Source: Corallococcus sp. EGB (lineage in GTDB: Bacteria > Myxococcota > Myxococcia > Myxococcales > Myxococcaceae). From it: DNA of 64,000 nt. This document shows, in pieces, positions 15,632-24,725 of the stretch. The stretch is from NCBI RefSeq assembly GCF_019968905.1, contig NZ_CP079946.1:2356001-2420000 (forward strand), read 5' to 3'. A model generated the notes under the pieces. The model saw nothing but the letters and a program-made list of their open reading frames with translations. It was not told the origin of the DNA and did no database searches. Positions within the stretch are counted from its first letter, which is position 1. Each line of letters starts with the position of its first letter. The translations under genes and the position numbers were made by a program.

Positions 15632-17101
15632 ATGGCTGACGACAACGGCAACGTCCTCGACACCCTCGACCCGAAGTCCGTGCGCCGCATCCACCTGGTG
15701 GGTGTGGCCGGCACCGGCATGGGCTCCTTCGCCGGCATGCTCAAGGCCGCCGGCTACGACGTCACCGGCAGCGACGAGAACGTCTACCCGCCCATGAGCG
15801 ACATGCTCCGGACGTGGGGCATCCCCGTCAGCACGCCCTACGCGCCCGCCAACCTGGACTCGGCCAAGCCGGACCTGGTCATCATCGGCAACGTCATCCG
15901 CCGCGTGAACCCGGAGGCCACCGCCGTGCGCGAGCGCGGCCTCCCGCAGATGAGCTTCCCCGCCGCCCTGGGCACGCTCTTCCTGGACCGCTCGCACTCC
16001 GTCGTCGTCGCCGGCACGCACGGCAAGACGACGACGTCCTCGCTCATGGCCCACGTGCTGGTGGCCGCGGGCAGGGACCCCAGCTTCCTCGTGGGCGGCG
16101 TCACCCAGAACTACGCGGGCAACTACCGCGTGGGGAAGGGCCCGCACTTCGTCGTCGAAGGCGACGAGTACGACACCGCCTACTGGGACAAGGGCTCCAA
16201 GTTCCTCCACTACCGCCCGCGCACCGCCATCGTCACCAGCGTGGAGTTCGACCACGCGGACATCTTCCGCGACCTGCCCCACTACGAGGCCACCTTCGAC
16301 AAGTTCGTGCGCCTGGTGCCCGGGGACGGCCAGCTCGTCGTCTGCGCCGCGTACCCCAACGCCGTGCGCATCGCGCGTGGGGGCACCGCGCCCGTCGTCA
16401 CCTACGTGGCCAGGGAGGGCGCGGACGCGGACTACACGCCGAAGCACCTCGCCTTCGGCCCGAAGGGCGCGCGCTTCAACGTCATCGAGAAGGGCCAGGA
16501 CCTGGGCGCCGTGACGCTGCCCCTGTCCGGCGCGCACAACGTGGAGAACGCGCTCGCGGTCATCGCCGCCGCGCGCGGCCTGGGCCTCACGTTCGCTGAA
16601 ATCCAGCAGGGCCTGTCCACCTTCCAGGGCGTGAAGCGCCGCCAGGAGGTGCGCGGCGAGGTGGATGGCATCCTCGTGGTGGACGACTTCGCGCACCACC
16701 CCACCGCCGTGCGGGAGACCATCGCCGCCATCCGCCACCGCTACCCGGACCGGCGCCTGTGGGCCATCTTCGAGCCGCGCTCCAACACCAGCCGCCGCAA
16801 CATCCACCAGGAGGACTACGCGCACGCCTTCCCCGGCGCCACGCGCGCCAGCCTCAAGGTGCCCGAGCGCCACGACAAGGTGCCCGAGGGCGAGGAGCTC
16901 AACGTCCCCAGGCTCATCGAAGCGCTGAAGGGCCAGGGCATCGCCGCGGACGGCGCCACCGACGTGCAGGCGCTGGTGGACCGCGTCGCTTCCGAGGCGA
17001 AGGCCGGCGACGTGCTGCTCGTCATGAGCAACGGCTCCTTCGGGGGCTTCATCGACAAGCTGCTCACCGCCCTGAAGACCCGGGCGGGGAAGGGGGCCTG
17101 A
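15632..17101 (+). CDS. mpl: UDP-N-acetylmuramate:L-Ala-gamma-D-Glu-meso-DAP ligase Mpl
   Basis: Mpl joins recycled murein tripeptide to UDP-MurNAc, bypassing MurC, MurD and MurE. The 489 residues show the Mur-ligase Rossmann start IHLVGVAGTGMGSFAGML, the ATP loop GTHGKTTTSS near 128-137, VVEGDEYDTAYWDKGSKF, typical of Mpl rather than MurC, and SVEFDHADIF. The length also fits Mpl. It directly follows an LD-carboxypeptidase, which generates the tripeptide it would use, and a beta-lactamase-fold hydrolase. That is strong context for a recycling operon. The next gene starts 4 bases on. Confidence 0.92.
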   Translation: MADDNGNVLDTLDPKSVRRIHLVGVAGTGMGSFAGMLKAAGYDVTGSDENVYPPMSDMLRTWGIPVSTPYAPANLDSAKPDLVIIGNVIRRVNPEATAVRERGLPQMSFPAALGTLFLDRSHSVVVAGTHGKTTTSSLMAHVLVAAGRDPSFLVGGVTQNYAGNYRVGKGPHFVVEGDEYDTAYWDKGSKFLHYRPRTAIVTSVEFDHADIFRDLPHYEATFDKFVRLVPGDGQLVVCAAYPNAVRIARGGTAPVVTYVAREGADADYTPKHLAFGPKGARFNVIEKGQDLGAVTLPLSGAHNVENALAVIAAARGLGLTFAEIQQGLSTFQGVKRRQEVRGEVDGILVVDDFAHHPTAVRETIAAIRHRYPDRRLWAIFEPRSNTSRRNIHQEDYAHAFPGATRASLKVPERHDKVPEGEELNVPRLIEALKGQGIAADGATDVQALVDRVASEAKAGDVLLVMSNGSFGGFIDKLLTALKTRAGKGA

Positions 17102-17105
17102 AGCC

Positions 17106-17690
17106 ATGCGCCGTCCGTTCCTCCTCTCGCTGGGCGCCCTGGCGTTCACCCTGGGCTGCGCCATGCCGTCCTCCTCGTCGCTGCCGCCGCTCACGGACCG
17201 CACCAGCGACGCTCCGCGCTCCAGCGCCTCCGCCCTCAAGTCGTCGAACCAGGCTCCGGGACAGCCGCTCGTCTTCCAGGTGAAGCGCTACCCGGACAAC
17301 TCGACGTATGACCTGAAGAGCGACCGGGGACAGGTCGTCCTGCTGGACGTGTGGGCCACGTGGTGCGAGCCCTGCCGGGACGCGCTGCCCATGTACGCGC
17401 AGCTCCAGAAGGAGTACGGCGCGCGCGGGCTGAAGGTCTACGCGCTCAACGTGGACGAGGACGTGCGCGCCATTCCGCCCTTCCTGGAGGAGGCGAAGGT
17501 GGAGCTGCCCGTCCTCCTGGACTCCAACGCGCTGGTGGCCGAGAGCTTGCTGAAGGTGCGGCTGATGCCCACCACCTTCCTGATTGACCGCAAGGGCGTC
17601 ATCCGGCACGTGCACGAGGGCTTCGCCGAGGAGTTCCTCCAGCAGTTCCAGACGGAAATCGAGAAGCTGCTCGCCGAGCCCGCCTCCTGA
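17106..17690 (+). CDS. TlpA-like thioredoxin-fold lipoprotein
   Basis: The 194-residue protein opens with a lipoprotein signal ending FTLGCA (Cys about residue 19). It has a redox motif, WCEPC, at C87-C90 in WATWCEPCRDALPMY, and a cis-Pro loop LMPTTFLIDRKG near 155-166. TlpA/ResA-like proteins reduce or isomerise disulfides, or serve cytochrome maturation, in the periplasm. The Glu-Pro between the cysteines is common in this group. It lies 4 bases after mpl and 23 before an inositol-phosphatase gene. Shared transcription is likely, but a shared function is not obvious. Confidence 0.8.
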   Translation: MRRPFLLSLGALAFTLGCAMPSSSSLPPLTDRTSDAPRSSASALKSSNQAPGQPLVFQVKRYPDNSTYDLKSDRGQVVLLDVWATWCEPCRDALPMYAQLQKEYGARGLKVYALNVDEDVRAIPPFLEEAKVELPVLLDSNALVAESLLKVRLMPTTFLIDRKGVIRHVHEGFAEEFLQQFQTEIEKLLAEPAS

Positions 17691-17713
17691 AGCGCACCGA
17701 AGGACACGCGACC

Positions 17714-18538
17714 ATGGCCCTGGACCCGGAAAAGCCCGCCGCGCTGCGCCGCACCGCGGAGGAGGGCGCGCGCATGGCGGGCCGCCTCCTCCGGGAGCGC
17801 TTCCCCCAGCACCGCACCATCGAGTTCAAGGGCGGCATCGACCTGGTGACGGACGCGGACCGCGCCTCCGAGGAGGCGCTCCTGGACTTCATCCGGGCGC
17901 GCCACCCGCGCCACGCCATCCTCGCCGAGGAGAGCGGCGCGTCGCAGGGCAGTGACACCTTCCGGTGGATCGTGGATCCGCTGGATGGCACCACCAACTA
18001 CTCGCACCAGGTGCCGCACTTCTGCGTCAGCGTGGCGGTGGAGGGGCCCGGAGGCACCGTGGCGGGCGCCGTCTATGATCCCATGCGCGACGAGCTCTTC
18101 TCCGCCGCGAAGGGGGAGGGCGCCACGCTCAACGGCGTGCCCCTGAAGGCCAGCCCCACGGACACGCTGGAGCGGGCGCTCCTGTGCACGGGCTTCCCCT
18201 ACGACGTGCGCGAGCGGCCGGACCTGCCCGTGGGCCTCTTCACCCAGCTCATCCTCCTGGCGCAGGGCATGCGCCGCACCGGCAGCGCCGCGCTGGACCT
18301 GGCGTACGTCGCGGCCGGCCGCTTCGATGGCTACTTCGAGTTCGGCCTCAAGCCCTGGGACATCGCCGCGGGCGGCCTGCTGGTGGCGGAGGCCGGCGGC
18401 GTCATCGTGCACATCGACGGGAAGCCCTTCGACGTGCGCAAGGGCGACGTGCTGGCGAGCGGCGCGAACCTGGCGCCCCACCTCATGGCCCAGGCCCAGC
18501 GCTTCCTGCACGAAATCGGCTGGACGTCGCGCGACTAG
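17714..18538 (+). CDS. Inositol monophosphatase family protein
   Basis: This is a 274-residue Mg2+-dependent phosphatase of the IMPase/SuhB fold. The metal-site blocks are an EES triplet near residue 73, DPLDGTTNY at residues 88-96 and [17 protein letters not shown] near 215. Substrates could be myo-inositol-1-phosphate or another sugar phosphate, and SuhB members also associate with the transcription machinery. Its TAG stop overlaps the TAG of the convergent Wza-like gene (CTAG at 18535-18538). That leaves no room for a conventional terminator between the two. Confidence 0.88.
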   Translation: MALDPEKPAALRRTAEEGARMAGRLLRERFPQHRTIEFKGGIDLVTDADRASEEALLDFIRARHPRHAILAEESGASQGSDTFRWIVDPLDGTTNYSHQVPHFCVSVAVEGPGGTVAGAVYDPMRDELFSAAKGEGATLNGVPLKASPTDTLERALLCTGFPYDVRERPDLPVGLFTQLILLAQGMRRTGSAALDLAYVAAGRFDGYFEFGLKPWDIAAGGLLVAEAGGVIVHIDGKPFDVRKGDVLASGANLAPHLMAQAQRFLHEIGWTSRD

Positions 18539-19149
18539 AAGAAGCTCTCCGGCACGAAGACGATGTCGCCGGCCTGGAGCAGGAAGTTGCGCTCACGGCC
18601 CACGCCGATGTCTTCCACGGGCACGCGAATCTTGCGCTCCTGCCCGTCCACCACGCGCGTGACGAGCGTGTTGTTCTTCGCCGCCAGCTTGGTGAAGCCC
18701 CCGGCCAGCGTGATGGCCTGGATGATGGACACCTCACCCGTGACGGGGAAGGTGCCGGGCTTCTGCACCTCGCCGAAGACGAAGATCTTCTGCGAGTTGT
18801 ACTCCCGCACCAGCACCGACACCTGCGGGCGGCGCAGGTAGCGCGCCAGACAGTCGCGCAGCGCATCCGCCGCGGCGCTGGCGGTGAGGCCGGACAGCGC
18901 CACCTTGCCGCACAGCGGATAGTCGATGGTGCCTTCCGGCGACACGCGCCAGGTGCCGGAGTGCTCGGGCTCCTGGAAGACGCGCACCTCCACCACGTCG
19001 CCAGGGCCCAGGTTGCCGCCCGACGTCGCCGCGGCCTCCGTGGACGAGGCCGGCGTGGGCGGAGGCGGCGGCGGGCGCGTGTCCGCGTGGCACGCGCACA
19101 GCACCGCGAGGAGGGCCGGAACGAGGAGCGTGAGCCGCGAGGGACGCAT
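18535..19149 (-). CDS. Short Wza-like polysaccharide export lipoprotein
   Basis: The protein has 204 residues with a lipoprotein signal (LLAVLCAC, Cys20) and a proline-rich linker. A polysaccharide-export (PES) domain starting [19 protein letters not shown] is followed by a SLBB-type segment containing [15 protein letters not shown]. It lacks the extra domains and C-terminal outer-membrane helix of E. coli Wza, so it would be periplasmic and needs a separate outer-membrane pore. The adjacent beta-barrel gene supplies one. In M. xanthus such split Wza/Wzp pairs are established. From memory, the pair near mglBA is WzaB/WzpB of the biosurfactant polysaccharide pathway, which I cannot confirm here. 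ATG 19149 is chosen because the signal peptide begins there. Confidence 0.82.
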   Translation of the reverse strand: MRPSRLTLLVPALLAVLCACHADTRPPPPPPTPASSTEAAATSGGNLGPGDVVEVRVFQEPEHSGTWRVSPEGTIDYPLCGKVALSGLTASAAADALRDCLARYLRRPQVSVLVREYNSQKIFVFGEVQKPGTFPVTGEVSIIQAITLAGGFTKLAAKNNTLVTRVVDGQERKIRVPVEDIGVGRERNFLLQAGDIVFVPESFF

Positions 19150-19160
19150 GGGCGCGAGCC

Positions 19161-20420
19161 TCAGTAGGAGACGGACACCCGCGCGTAGCCTTCGTGGCGG
19201 GTGTAGTTGAGGCCGGCGGCGCCGAGCGACGACGAGCGGGTGCCCAGCATGTAGCCCACCGCGCCCACCAGCCACGGGCGGATTTGGTACTCGGGCCCCA
19301 GGTCCAGCGTCACCAGCGTGTCGCTGCGGCCGCCCGCGAAGGAGAGGAAGTCCAGCGCGCCCGTGGCGTGCAGCGCGAGCCGGCCGCCCATGACGGAGCG
19401 CCCCTCCGCGTAGACGCGGTCGTCGCGGAAGGTGCCGTAGGCGGCCACCGGTTCGAAGGCGCGCAGGTAGCCGCCCTTCACCGTGAGCGACGGGCCCCAG
19501 AGGTACGTGCCCTCCACCTGGCCCACCATGGTGCCGCCGCCGCCCGAGCCCAGGTTCTGGCTCCAGCCGGCCTTCGCCGTCAGGGTGATGCGCGGGGACA
19601 CGAGGCCGGACACGCCCGCCATGGCGTGCAGGAGCGCCGCGCTGGGCGTGGTGGTGTCGTTGAAGTAGCCCCGGTACTCCAGGCCCGTGTCCACCACCAC
19701 CGCCGTCTTGGGCAGGAAGCGCCAGCGGCCCTCCGCGCCCAGCCGCAGGTTGCCGTAGTTGAACTGGCTGGCGGCCAGCGGATCACACGCCGCGTCGGTG
19801 CAGCCCACGGGCGTCGTGCCGCCCAGGGGCTCGAAGAACTCCATCGCGTAGGCCAGGGACGGCGTCACCTCCAGCGCGCCGCCGCCGGGCTTCCACTGCG
19901 CCTTCACGCGCGCCTCGTTGAAGAGGCTGAGGATGCCCGCGCCCAGCGCCGCCGTGCGCGTGCGGTCCGAGCGCGTCAATTCGTCGCCCACCTCCACGGA
20001 CAGCGTGCTCTCCTGGTCGAAGCGCAGCGCCAGGTCCGCCGCGCCCTCCAGGTGGGACGCCGCGCCGGAGCCCGCGGTGAGCAGGCCCGTGTAGGCCACG
20101 TAGTCCAGGTTGCCGCGCAGCGCGACGGCCAGCTTCGGCGACGGCACGTCCAGCATCAGCCCGGGGCGGATGTGCAGCGCCAGCTCTCCGGAGAGGTCCG
20201 GGGACAGGGGGCCGGAGCCCGCGTCGCGGAAGTAGCCCACGCCGCTGTCCAGCCGCGTCTCCAGATCCAGCGTCGGGTGCAGCCGCCCGTTGCCCACCTT
20301 GAGGCCATTGCCGCCCGGAGCCCGTCCGCCCACGAAGGCCTGTGCCGACGCCGTCAGCGGCAGCAGCGCCGCGAGCGCCAGGGCCCCGAGGGCCAGACGG
20401 AATGTCCCAGGCTGCGTCAT
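19161..20420 (-). CDS. Outer-membrane beta-barrel, Wzp-like partner of the Wza lipoprotein
   Basis: The 419-residue protein has a signal peptide ([20 protein letters not shown], cut before QAF). It then shows alternating amphipathic strands throughout and ends in an aromatic residue after YARVSVSY, as outer-membrane barrels do. It contains one Cys pair in GCTDAACD. No enzymatic motif is seen. It lies 11 bases upstream of the Wza-like gene on the same strand. The recalled M. xanthus model, in which a porin-like Wzp replaces the missing Wza outer-membrane segment, fits both the architecture and the pairing. Confidence 0.72.
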   Translation of the reverse strand: MTQPGTFRLALGALALAALLPLTASAQAFVGGRAPGGNGLKVGNGRLHPTLDLETRLDSGVGYFRDAGSGPLSPDLSGELALHIRPGLMLDVPSPKLAVALRGNLDYVAYTGLLTAGSGAASHLEGAADLALRFDQESTLSVEVGDELTRSDRTRTAALGAGILSLFNEARVKAQWKPGGGALEVTPSLAYAMEFFEPLGGTTPVGCTDAACDPLAASQFNYGNLRLGAEGRWRFLPKTAVVVDTGLEYRGYFNDTTTPSAALLHAMAGVSGLVSPRITLTAKAGWSQNLGSGGGGTMVGQVEGTYLWGPSLTVKGGYLRAFEPVAAYGTFRDDRVYAEGRSVMGGRLALHATGALDFLSFAGGRSDTLVTLDLGPEYQIRPWLVGAVGYMLGTRSSSLGAAGLNYTRHEGYARVSVSY

Positions 20421-20529
20421 GGTGTCAGAAGCACTCCAGGTGGTGTGACGGCCGGCATAGCACGCGGGTTCCCGCACCGGAACAAACGGTCCAGGGGCGG
20501 GACCGCGGGAGGTGGCGGGCGGCAGCCAC

Positions 20530-21093
20530 TCAGTCCACGGGGCTCGCGGGCGGAGGCCGGACAAGGAGGTTCGGCGGCGGCGGGGGCCGCGTGGGGTCTC
20601 CGCCGGGGAGGTTGTCGGGCTCCTCCACCTCCACGAAGAGGTTCTCGTCGGTGCGGAAGGCGAGCTGGCCGATGCACTCCTCGGCCTCCGAGCGCAGCTG
20701 ACCCACCTTCTGCTGGGCGATCATCACCTTGGTGAACTCGTGCTCGCCGGGCGCCGCCTCGCTCTTGCTGACGGCCTCCTGGAGGGCCACGTCCGCCTGC
20801 TCGGAGATGCGCAGCAGGCCCTTGATCTGCGTCAGCTTCTCATTGGCGCAGTTGAGCTTCACCACGTCCTTGGTGCGCCGCGCCTCCTCGACCTTCTCGA
20901 AGACCTGGCGGAGCGCTTCGCGCATGCCGCCCAGGGCCTGCGTGCTGCGCTCCAGCTTCTGGCTGTCCGGCACGTCACCGGCCTTGTCCAGCGCGGGCGG
21001 AGCGGGGCGGGGCAGCGGCGCGGGCGTCTGCGCGAGCGCCATCCCGGAGGTGACGAGTCCCCCGACCACGGCGAGCATTCCCAGGGTGCGCAT
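20530..21093 (-). CDS. Secreted alpha-helical protein of unknown function
   Basis: I do not recognise this 187-residue protein. It starts with a signal peptide (MRTLGMLAVVGGLVTSGMALA). A helical, coiled-coil-like body with two cysteines (LNCANEKL and EECIGQL) and a proline-rich tail PTRPPPPPNLLVRPPP follow. ATG 21093 fits the signal peptide; an in-frame GTG 9 bases upstream is an alternative. It lies between the polysaccharide export pair and the Glt-like cluster on the same strand, so a periplasmic helper role is plausible but unproven. Confidence 0.6.
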   Translation of the reverse strand: MRTLGMLAVVGGLVTSGMALAQTPAPLPRPAPPALDKAGDVPDSQKLERSTQALGGMREALRQVFEKVEEARRTKDVVKLNCANEKLTQIKGLLRISEQADVALQEAVSKSEAAPGEHEFTKVMIAQQKVGQLRSEAEECIGQLAFRTDENLFVEVEEPDNLPGGDPTRPPPPPNLLVRPPPASPVD

Positions 21094-21212
21094 GCGCCTC
21101 ACGAGTCCTTCCGGCCCCTTCCCAATCTTCGAGAGTCGAGCGTAGGAGCGAGGCAGGGGGGTGTCAACGCAATGCCCCACCGCCCCGGAGTCCGGTTTTC
21201 AGGGGACGGCGC

Positions 21213-21659
21213 TCACTCCTGGGGCGCCAGGCGGGCGTTGGCCTCGCGCAGGCGGGCGGACAGGCTGCGCGCGATGTTCACGACGATGAAGGTGAAGCCG
21301 TCCGCGTGCGCCAGCCGGAAGGTCCGCAAATCCTGCGCGGTGAGCTGGAGCAGCTCCACCTCGCCCAGGGCGCGCACGGTGGCGGAGCGGTGGTCCTTGT
21401 CGATGAGGCCCATCTCCCCGAAGAACTCCGGCGGGCCCAGGACGGTGAGGGGCCTCACCACGCTGCCAGGGCCCCGGCGCACCACCTCCACCTGGCCGCG
21501 GACGATGACGAAGAGGCTGTCGCCCAGGTCCCCTTCCTCGAAGACCACCTCGCCATGGGCGTAGCGGTACAGCCGCGCCAGCTCCGCCAGCCGGGCGAGT
21601 TCGGCGGGGGCCAGCATTTCGAAGAGAGGGGATGTGGCGATGACGGCCAGCTTCTCCAT
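21213..21659 (-). CDS. Cyclic nucleotide-binding domain protein
   Basis: The 148 residues are essentially one CRP/PKA-type cNMP-binding domain: PLFEMLAPAELARLAELA, GEVVFEEGDLGDSLFVIVRGQVEVV, FFGEMGLIDKDHRSATVRA and a C-terminal helix. No DNA-binding helix-turn-helix follows, so it is a stand-alone sensor, not a CRP-type regulator. The phosphate-cassette position reads FGEMGLIDKDHRSATV, close to the usual FGE-(x)-RSATV pattern. A GGGGAG ribosome site precedes ATG 21659. It lies 47 bases after the FHA/AgmX-domain gene and could tune the Glt-like complex in response to a nucleotide. Confidence 0.82.
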   Translation of the reverse strand: MEKLAVIATSPLFEMLAPAELARLAELARLYRYAHGEVVFEEGDLGDSLFVIVRGQVEVVRRGPGSVVRPLTVLGPPEFFGEMGLIDKDHRSATVRALGEVELLQLTAQDLRTFRLAHADGFTFIVVNIARSLSARLREANARLAPQE

Positions 21660-21706
21660 GTGCTCCCCGCGGTTCCGGTGCCTCCGGAAGGTCCGGGAGG
21701 TCGAGC

Positions 21707-23056
21707 CTATTCCCCTGGCGAGAAGATGAACGGGTAGCTGACGGAGACTTCGCTGCTCGGTTTGAAAGGGAACGTCCAGCCGCGGATGGTGGTCTTTATG
21801 CAGCTGATGACCTCCTCGGAGCGCAGGGTGGACTCCTCCACCTCCACGTCGCTGGCGCGGCCTTCGGGAGTGAGGTTGAAGCGGACCATCACCTTGCCCT
21901 TGAGGGAGGGGTCGCGCTTGAGCCCGTTCTCGTAGCAGCGCTGGATGGTCACCTTGCGGCCCTGGATGAAGCGGGCCAGCGCCTTGGAGTTGACCTCCGA
22001 GCTGTCCACCTCCGGCACCGCGTCCACGACCTGGGGCGCCTTGACGGCCTGCTTGCGGCCCGTGTCGACGGTGCCCGCGCCGGACGTCTGCGTCGCGCCG
22101 ATGGCCGCCACCTTGCCGCCGGTGTCTCCCTGCGGATTGGCGATGCCGTTGCCGCCGCCGGAGCCCAGCGCGAGGGCGCCGCCGGACGTCGCGCCCTTGA
22201 GCGCGTCCGCCACGTTGGCGCCGCTGCCGGAGTTGCCGAGCACGTCCGCGATGGCGTCCCCGCCGCCGGGGCCCCTGCCGCCCAGCAGCTTGAGCAGACC
22301 GGTGCCCGCGACCTTCGCTTCCACCTGCTGCCGGCGCTCCGCGCTGTTGGCGGGCGCGGGCGACGGGTCCGCGGAGGCAGGCTTCTTCGGGGCGGCCTTC
22401 GCCTCGTCCGGCTTCTTCTCCGCGCTGGGGGGCTCCTTCCTGGGCTCCTCCACCTTCGCGGGCTGGGGCGGGATGATGGCGCGCACGAAGCGGTCTTCCA
22501 ACTGGTCCAGCTCCACCTCCGCCTCCACCGGCGCGGGCTGGGCGGCGATGACCGCGACGCTCAGCACGTAGAGCGCCAGCATCGTCAGCAGGATGCCGAA
22601 GAAGAGCCGGTCCACCGTACGCCACGGGCTGGCCTTCAGCTCCGGAGGCAGGGCGGGCTTCGCGCCCTCCGGGGGCGCGGGGATGAAGTGGAAGAAGAGG
22701 GTGCCTTCCGGCAGGTCCACCTTGCCGCGGGCGCTCTCCTGCAGGGGCAGGTCGAAGGTGTCGTCCGCGCGGCGGGTGGCGAGCCCCTGCGTCCGCAGGG
22801 CGTCGAAGTCCACGTCCGACGAGCCGAGGTGGACGCGGCCCTGCATGTGCTCGTCGATGATGAGGTGGAACTGCTGGCCGCGGCTCTCCAGCACCTTGAA
22901 GCGCGGCGGGCGCTCCTGCGACGGGGGCAGGACGATGGTGTTGCGCGCGTCCTCGCCGATGGTGACGGAGTCGTGGAGCAGGTGGTGCTCTTCGACGATG
23001 CGCCCGTCCTGGATGACGCCGACGCGCAGCAGCTTGGGGCGGGTTTGAAGGGCCAT
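21707..23056 (-). CDS. GltG-like inner-membrane protein: FHA-like domain, TM helix, AgmX/TonB-type C-terminus
   Basis: The 449 residues read as a cytoplasmic FHA-like domain (about 1-125), one membrane helix (FFGILLTMLALYVLSVAVIAA, about 151-172), a Pro/Lys/Ala-rich periplasmic stretch and a Gly-rich segment. A C-terminal domain from RKVTIQRCYENGLKRDPSL to VSVSYPFIF has the AgmX/PglI or TonB-like pattern with paired cysteines (QRC, ISC). This domain order resembles M. xanthus GltG, an inner-membrane part of the gliding (Agl-Glt) machinery that reaches toward the outer membrane. The FHA phosphopeptide residues are degenerate. It is in an operon with GltD/E/F-like genes; Glt membership is inferred from order and architecture. 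Confidence 0.72.
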   Translation of the reverse strand: MALQTRPKLLRVGVIQDGRIVEEHHLLHDSVTIGEDARNTIVLPPSQERPPRFKVLESRGQQFHLIIDEHMQGRVHLGSSDVDFDALRTQGLATRRADDTFDLPLQESARGKVDLPEGTLFFHFIPAPPEGAKPALPPELKASPWRTVDRLFFGILLTMLALYVLSVAVIAAQPAPVEAEVELDQLEDRFVRAIIPPQPAKVEEPRKEPPSAEKKPDEAKAAPKKPASADPSPAPANSAERRQQVEAKVAGTGLLKLLGGRGPGGGDAIADVLGNSGSGANVADALKGATSGGALALGSGGGNGIANPQGDTGGKVAAIGATQTSGAGTVDTGRKQAVKAPQVVDAVPEVDSSEVNSKALARFIQGRKVTIQRCYENGLKRDPSLKGKVMVRFNLTPEGRASDVEVEESTLRSEEVISCIKTTIRGWTFPFKPSSEVSVSYPFIFSPGE

Positions 23057-23060
23057 GGAA

Positions 23061-23351
23061 CTAGAAGGGGTCCTGCTGCACGCTCTGGACCACCTTGGGC
23101 ACGAAGCTCTCCGTGCGGTTCAGGTCGTCGAAGCTCGGCTTGGAGCGGTCGAGGAAATAGAAGGCCTCCGGCTTCTGGATGCGCCCCTCGACCTTGATGG
23201 CCTCCAGGCGGATGGCCCTGGCGGGCTTCTTCGTCGCCGGAGCCTGGGGCGCTGGCGTCGCGCCGTCCGCCGCCTTCTTCGTGGACGCGGAGTCCTCCGC
23301 CCAGGACGGACGGGCGACGGCGAGCAGCAGCAGGAAGAGGGCGGGGCGCAT
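23061..23351 (-). CDS. Small periplasmic protein, GltF-position
   Basis: This is a 96-residue protein with a signal peptide (MRPALFLLLLAVARPSWA). An Ala/Pro/Lys linker and a short conserved-looking end, IKVEGRIQKPEAFYFLDRSK followed by DDLNRTESFVPKVV, complete it. I recognise no domain by itself. It sits between the TPR lipoprotein and the FHA/AgmX protein, 4 bases from the latter. That is where Glt/Nfs-type clusters keep a small periplasmic subunit, so I infer a structural role in the envelope complex. Confidence 0.62.
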   Translation of the reverse strand: MRPALFLLLLAVARPSWAEDSASTKKAADGATPAPQAPATKKPARAIRLEAIKVEGRIQKPEAFYFLDRSKPSFDDLNRTESFVPKVVQSVQQDPF

Positions 23352-23366
23352 GGCTTCAGGTCGGGG

Positions 23367-24725
23367 CTACCGGACGTCTTGGGACACCTTACCCGAGGCC
23401 CCCGGCCGCGGGGCAGGGGGCCCTGGGGGCGGAGCAGGGGTCGGGTTTGCCTCGGGGGCCTTGGTGGCTTCGGCGGGCTTCTTCAGGCCTTCCTTCCGTT
23501 CACGCTCGCGGCGGCGGGTCTCCCGGTCGATGCCCTTCTGCGCGTCCTTGAGGTACTGGGCGGTGCGCTCGTCGGTGCCGCCCTTCGCCTGGTACTGTTG
23601 GAGGAAGGACGCGGCCTTCTGGAGGCGCTCCAGGGTGTCCATGCCCGCGGGCTCCAGGTCCAGGTGGAGCAGGCCCAGGTTGAAGTACGCGTCCTTCGTG
23701 TCGGGCTGGAGCTGGAGCACGCGCTCGTACTCCGCCAGGGCGCGGGGGAAGTCGCCCTCGCCCCGGTACGCGTTGCCCAGGTTGAGGTGGGCCGCGGCGA
23801 AGTCCGGCGCGGCCCGCACGGCGGCCTCCAGCTCCCCGCGGGCGCCGGCGTAGTCCTCGCCCTCGTTGAGGAGGGTGCCCAGGTTGTTGCGCGCCTCGGC
23901 GAAGTCCGGCCGGAGCGCGATGGCCTGCCGGAAGCGCTCCAGCGCCTGGGGGCGCTCCTTGAGGCCCAGGTGCACCAGGCCCAGGGCGTTGAGGGTGGCC
24001 GCGTCCTCGGCGTCGATGGCGAGCGCGTTGCCCAGCACCATGGAGGCGAGCTCGTACTTGCCCTCGCGGGCGTACACCTGCGCGAGCACCTGCATGGCGG
24101 GCACGTGCTGCTCACGGACCTGGAGCACGCGGCGGGCCTCCGCGACGGCGGCGGGGTGCTTCTTCTGCAAGAGCAGGTTCAGCGCCAGCGCCGTGCGCCG
24201 GGCCACCGAGTCCTGCTTCGCCAGCGCCTCGCGCAGCTCCGCCTCCAGCGACGCCGCGCGGCCCGTGCGCGCGGACAGCCGCACCAGGCAGTCCCACGCG
24301 GCCTCCTGGTCCGGCTCCAGCGCGAGCGCCTGCCGGTAGGAGCGCTCCGCGTCCGGGAAGCGGCCCTGGCGCTCCTGCACGATGCCCAGGTTCGTCCACG
24401 CGGGGCCCAGCTTGGGGGACCGCTCCAGCAGCGTCTTGAGCGCGGTCTCCGCGATGGTCAGCTCGCCGCGCCGGGCGACCTCCACCGCGCGGGTGAAGTC
24501 CCGCTCCGGTCCGGCGAGCGACTTCGCGACGGGAGCCAGCTCCGGCTTCGTCTTCGCGTCGTCGGCCTTCGCGTCGCCGCCAGCCTTCGGGGACGCGCTC
24601 ACGGCGGTGGCCGGTCCGGCTTCCGGCCCGGTGAGCTTCGAGTCCTTGCGCGTCTCCGGACCGGAGGCGCAGGCGGACAGCCAGAGCACGAGCCCGGTGA
24701 GGGCGAACCCGCGGCCCGCGTTCAT
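23367..24725 (-). CDS. TPR lipoprotein, GltE/AglT-like
   Basis: The 452-residue protein has a lipoprotein signal (LVLWLSACAS). It has about eight TPR units between residues 80 and 370, for example AWTNLGIVQERQGRFPDAER, ATLNALGLVHLGLKERPQAL and AHLNLGNAYRGEGDFPRALA, then a charged helix and a Pro-rich tail. M. xanthus GltE (AglT) is a TPR lipoprotein of similar size in the gliding machinery. ATG 24725 overlaps the stop of the giant TPR gene (ATGA). It may be a GltE paralogue or another scaffold of a related envelope complex. Confidence 0.72.
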   Translation of the reverse strand: MNAGRGFALTGLVLWLSACASGPETRKDSKLTGPEAGPATAVSASPKAGGDAKADDAKTKPELAPVAKSLAGPERDFTRAVEVARRGELTIAETALKTLLERSPKLGPAWTNLGIVQERQGRFPDAERSYRQALALEPDQEAAWDCLVRLSARTGRAASLEAELREALAKQDSVARRTALALNLLLQKKHPAAVAEARRVLQVREQHVPAMQVLAQVYAREGKYELASMVLGNALAIDAEDAATLNALGLVHLGLKERPQALERFRQAIALRPDFAEARNNLGTLLNEGEDYAGARGELEAAVRAAPDFAAAHLNLGNAYRGEGDFPRALAEYERVLQLQPDTKDAYFNLGLLHLDLEPAGMDTLERLQKAASFLQQYQAKGGTDERTAQYLKDAQKGIDRETRRRERERKEGLKKPAEATKAPEANPTPAPPPGPPAPRPGASGKVSQDVR

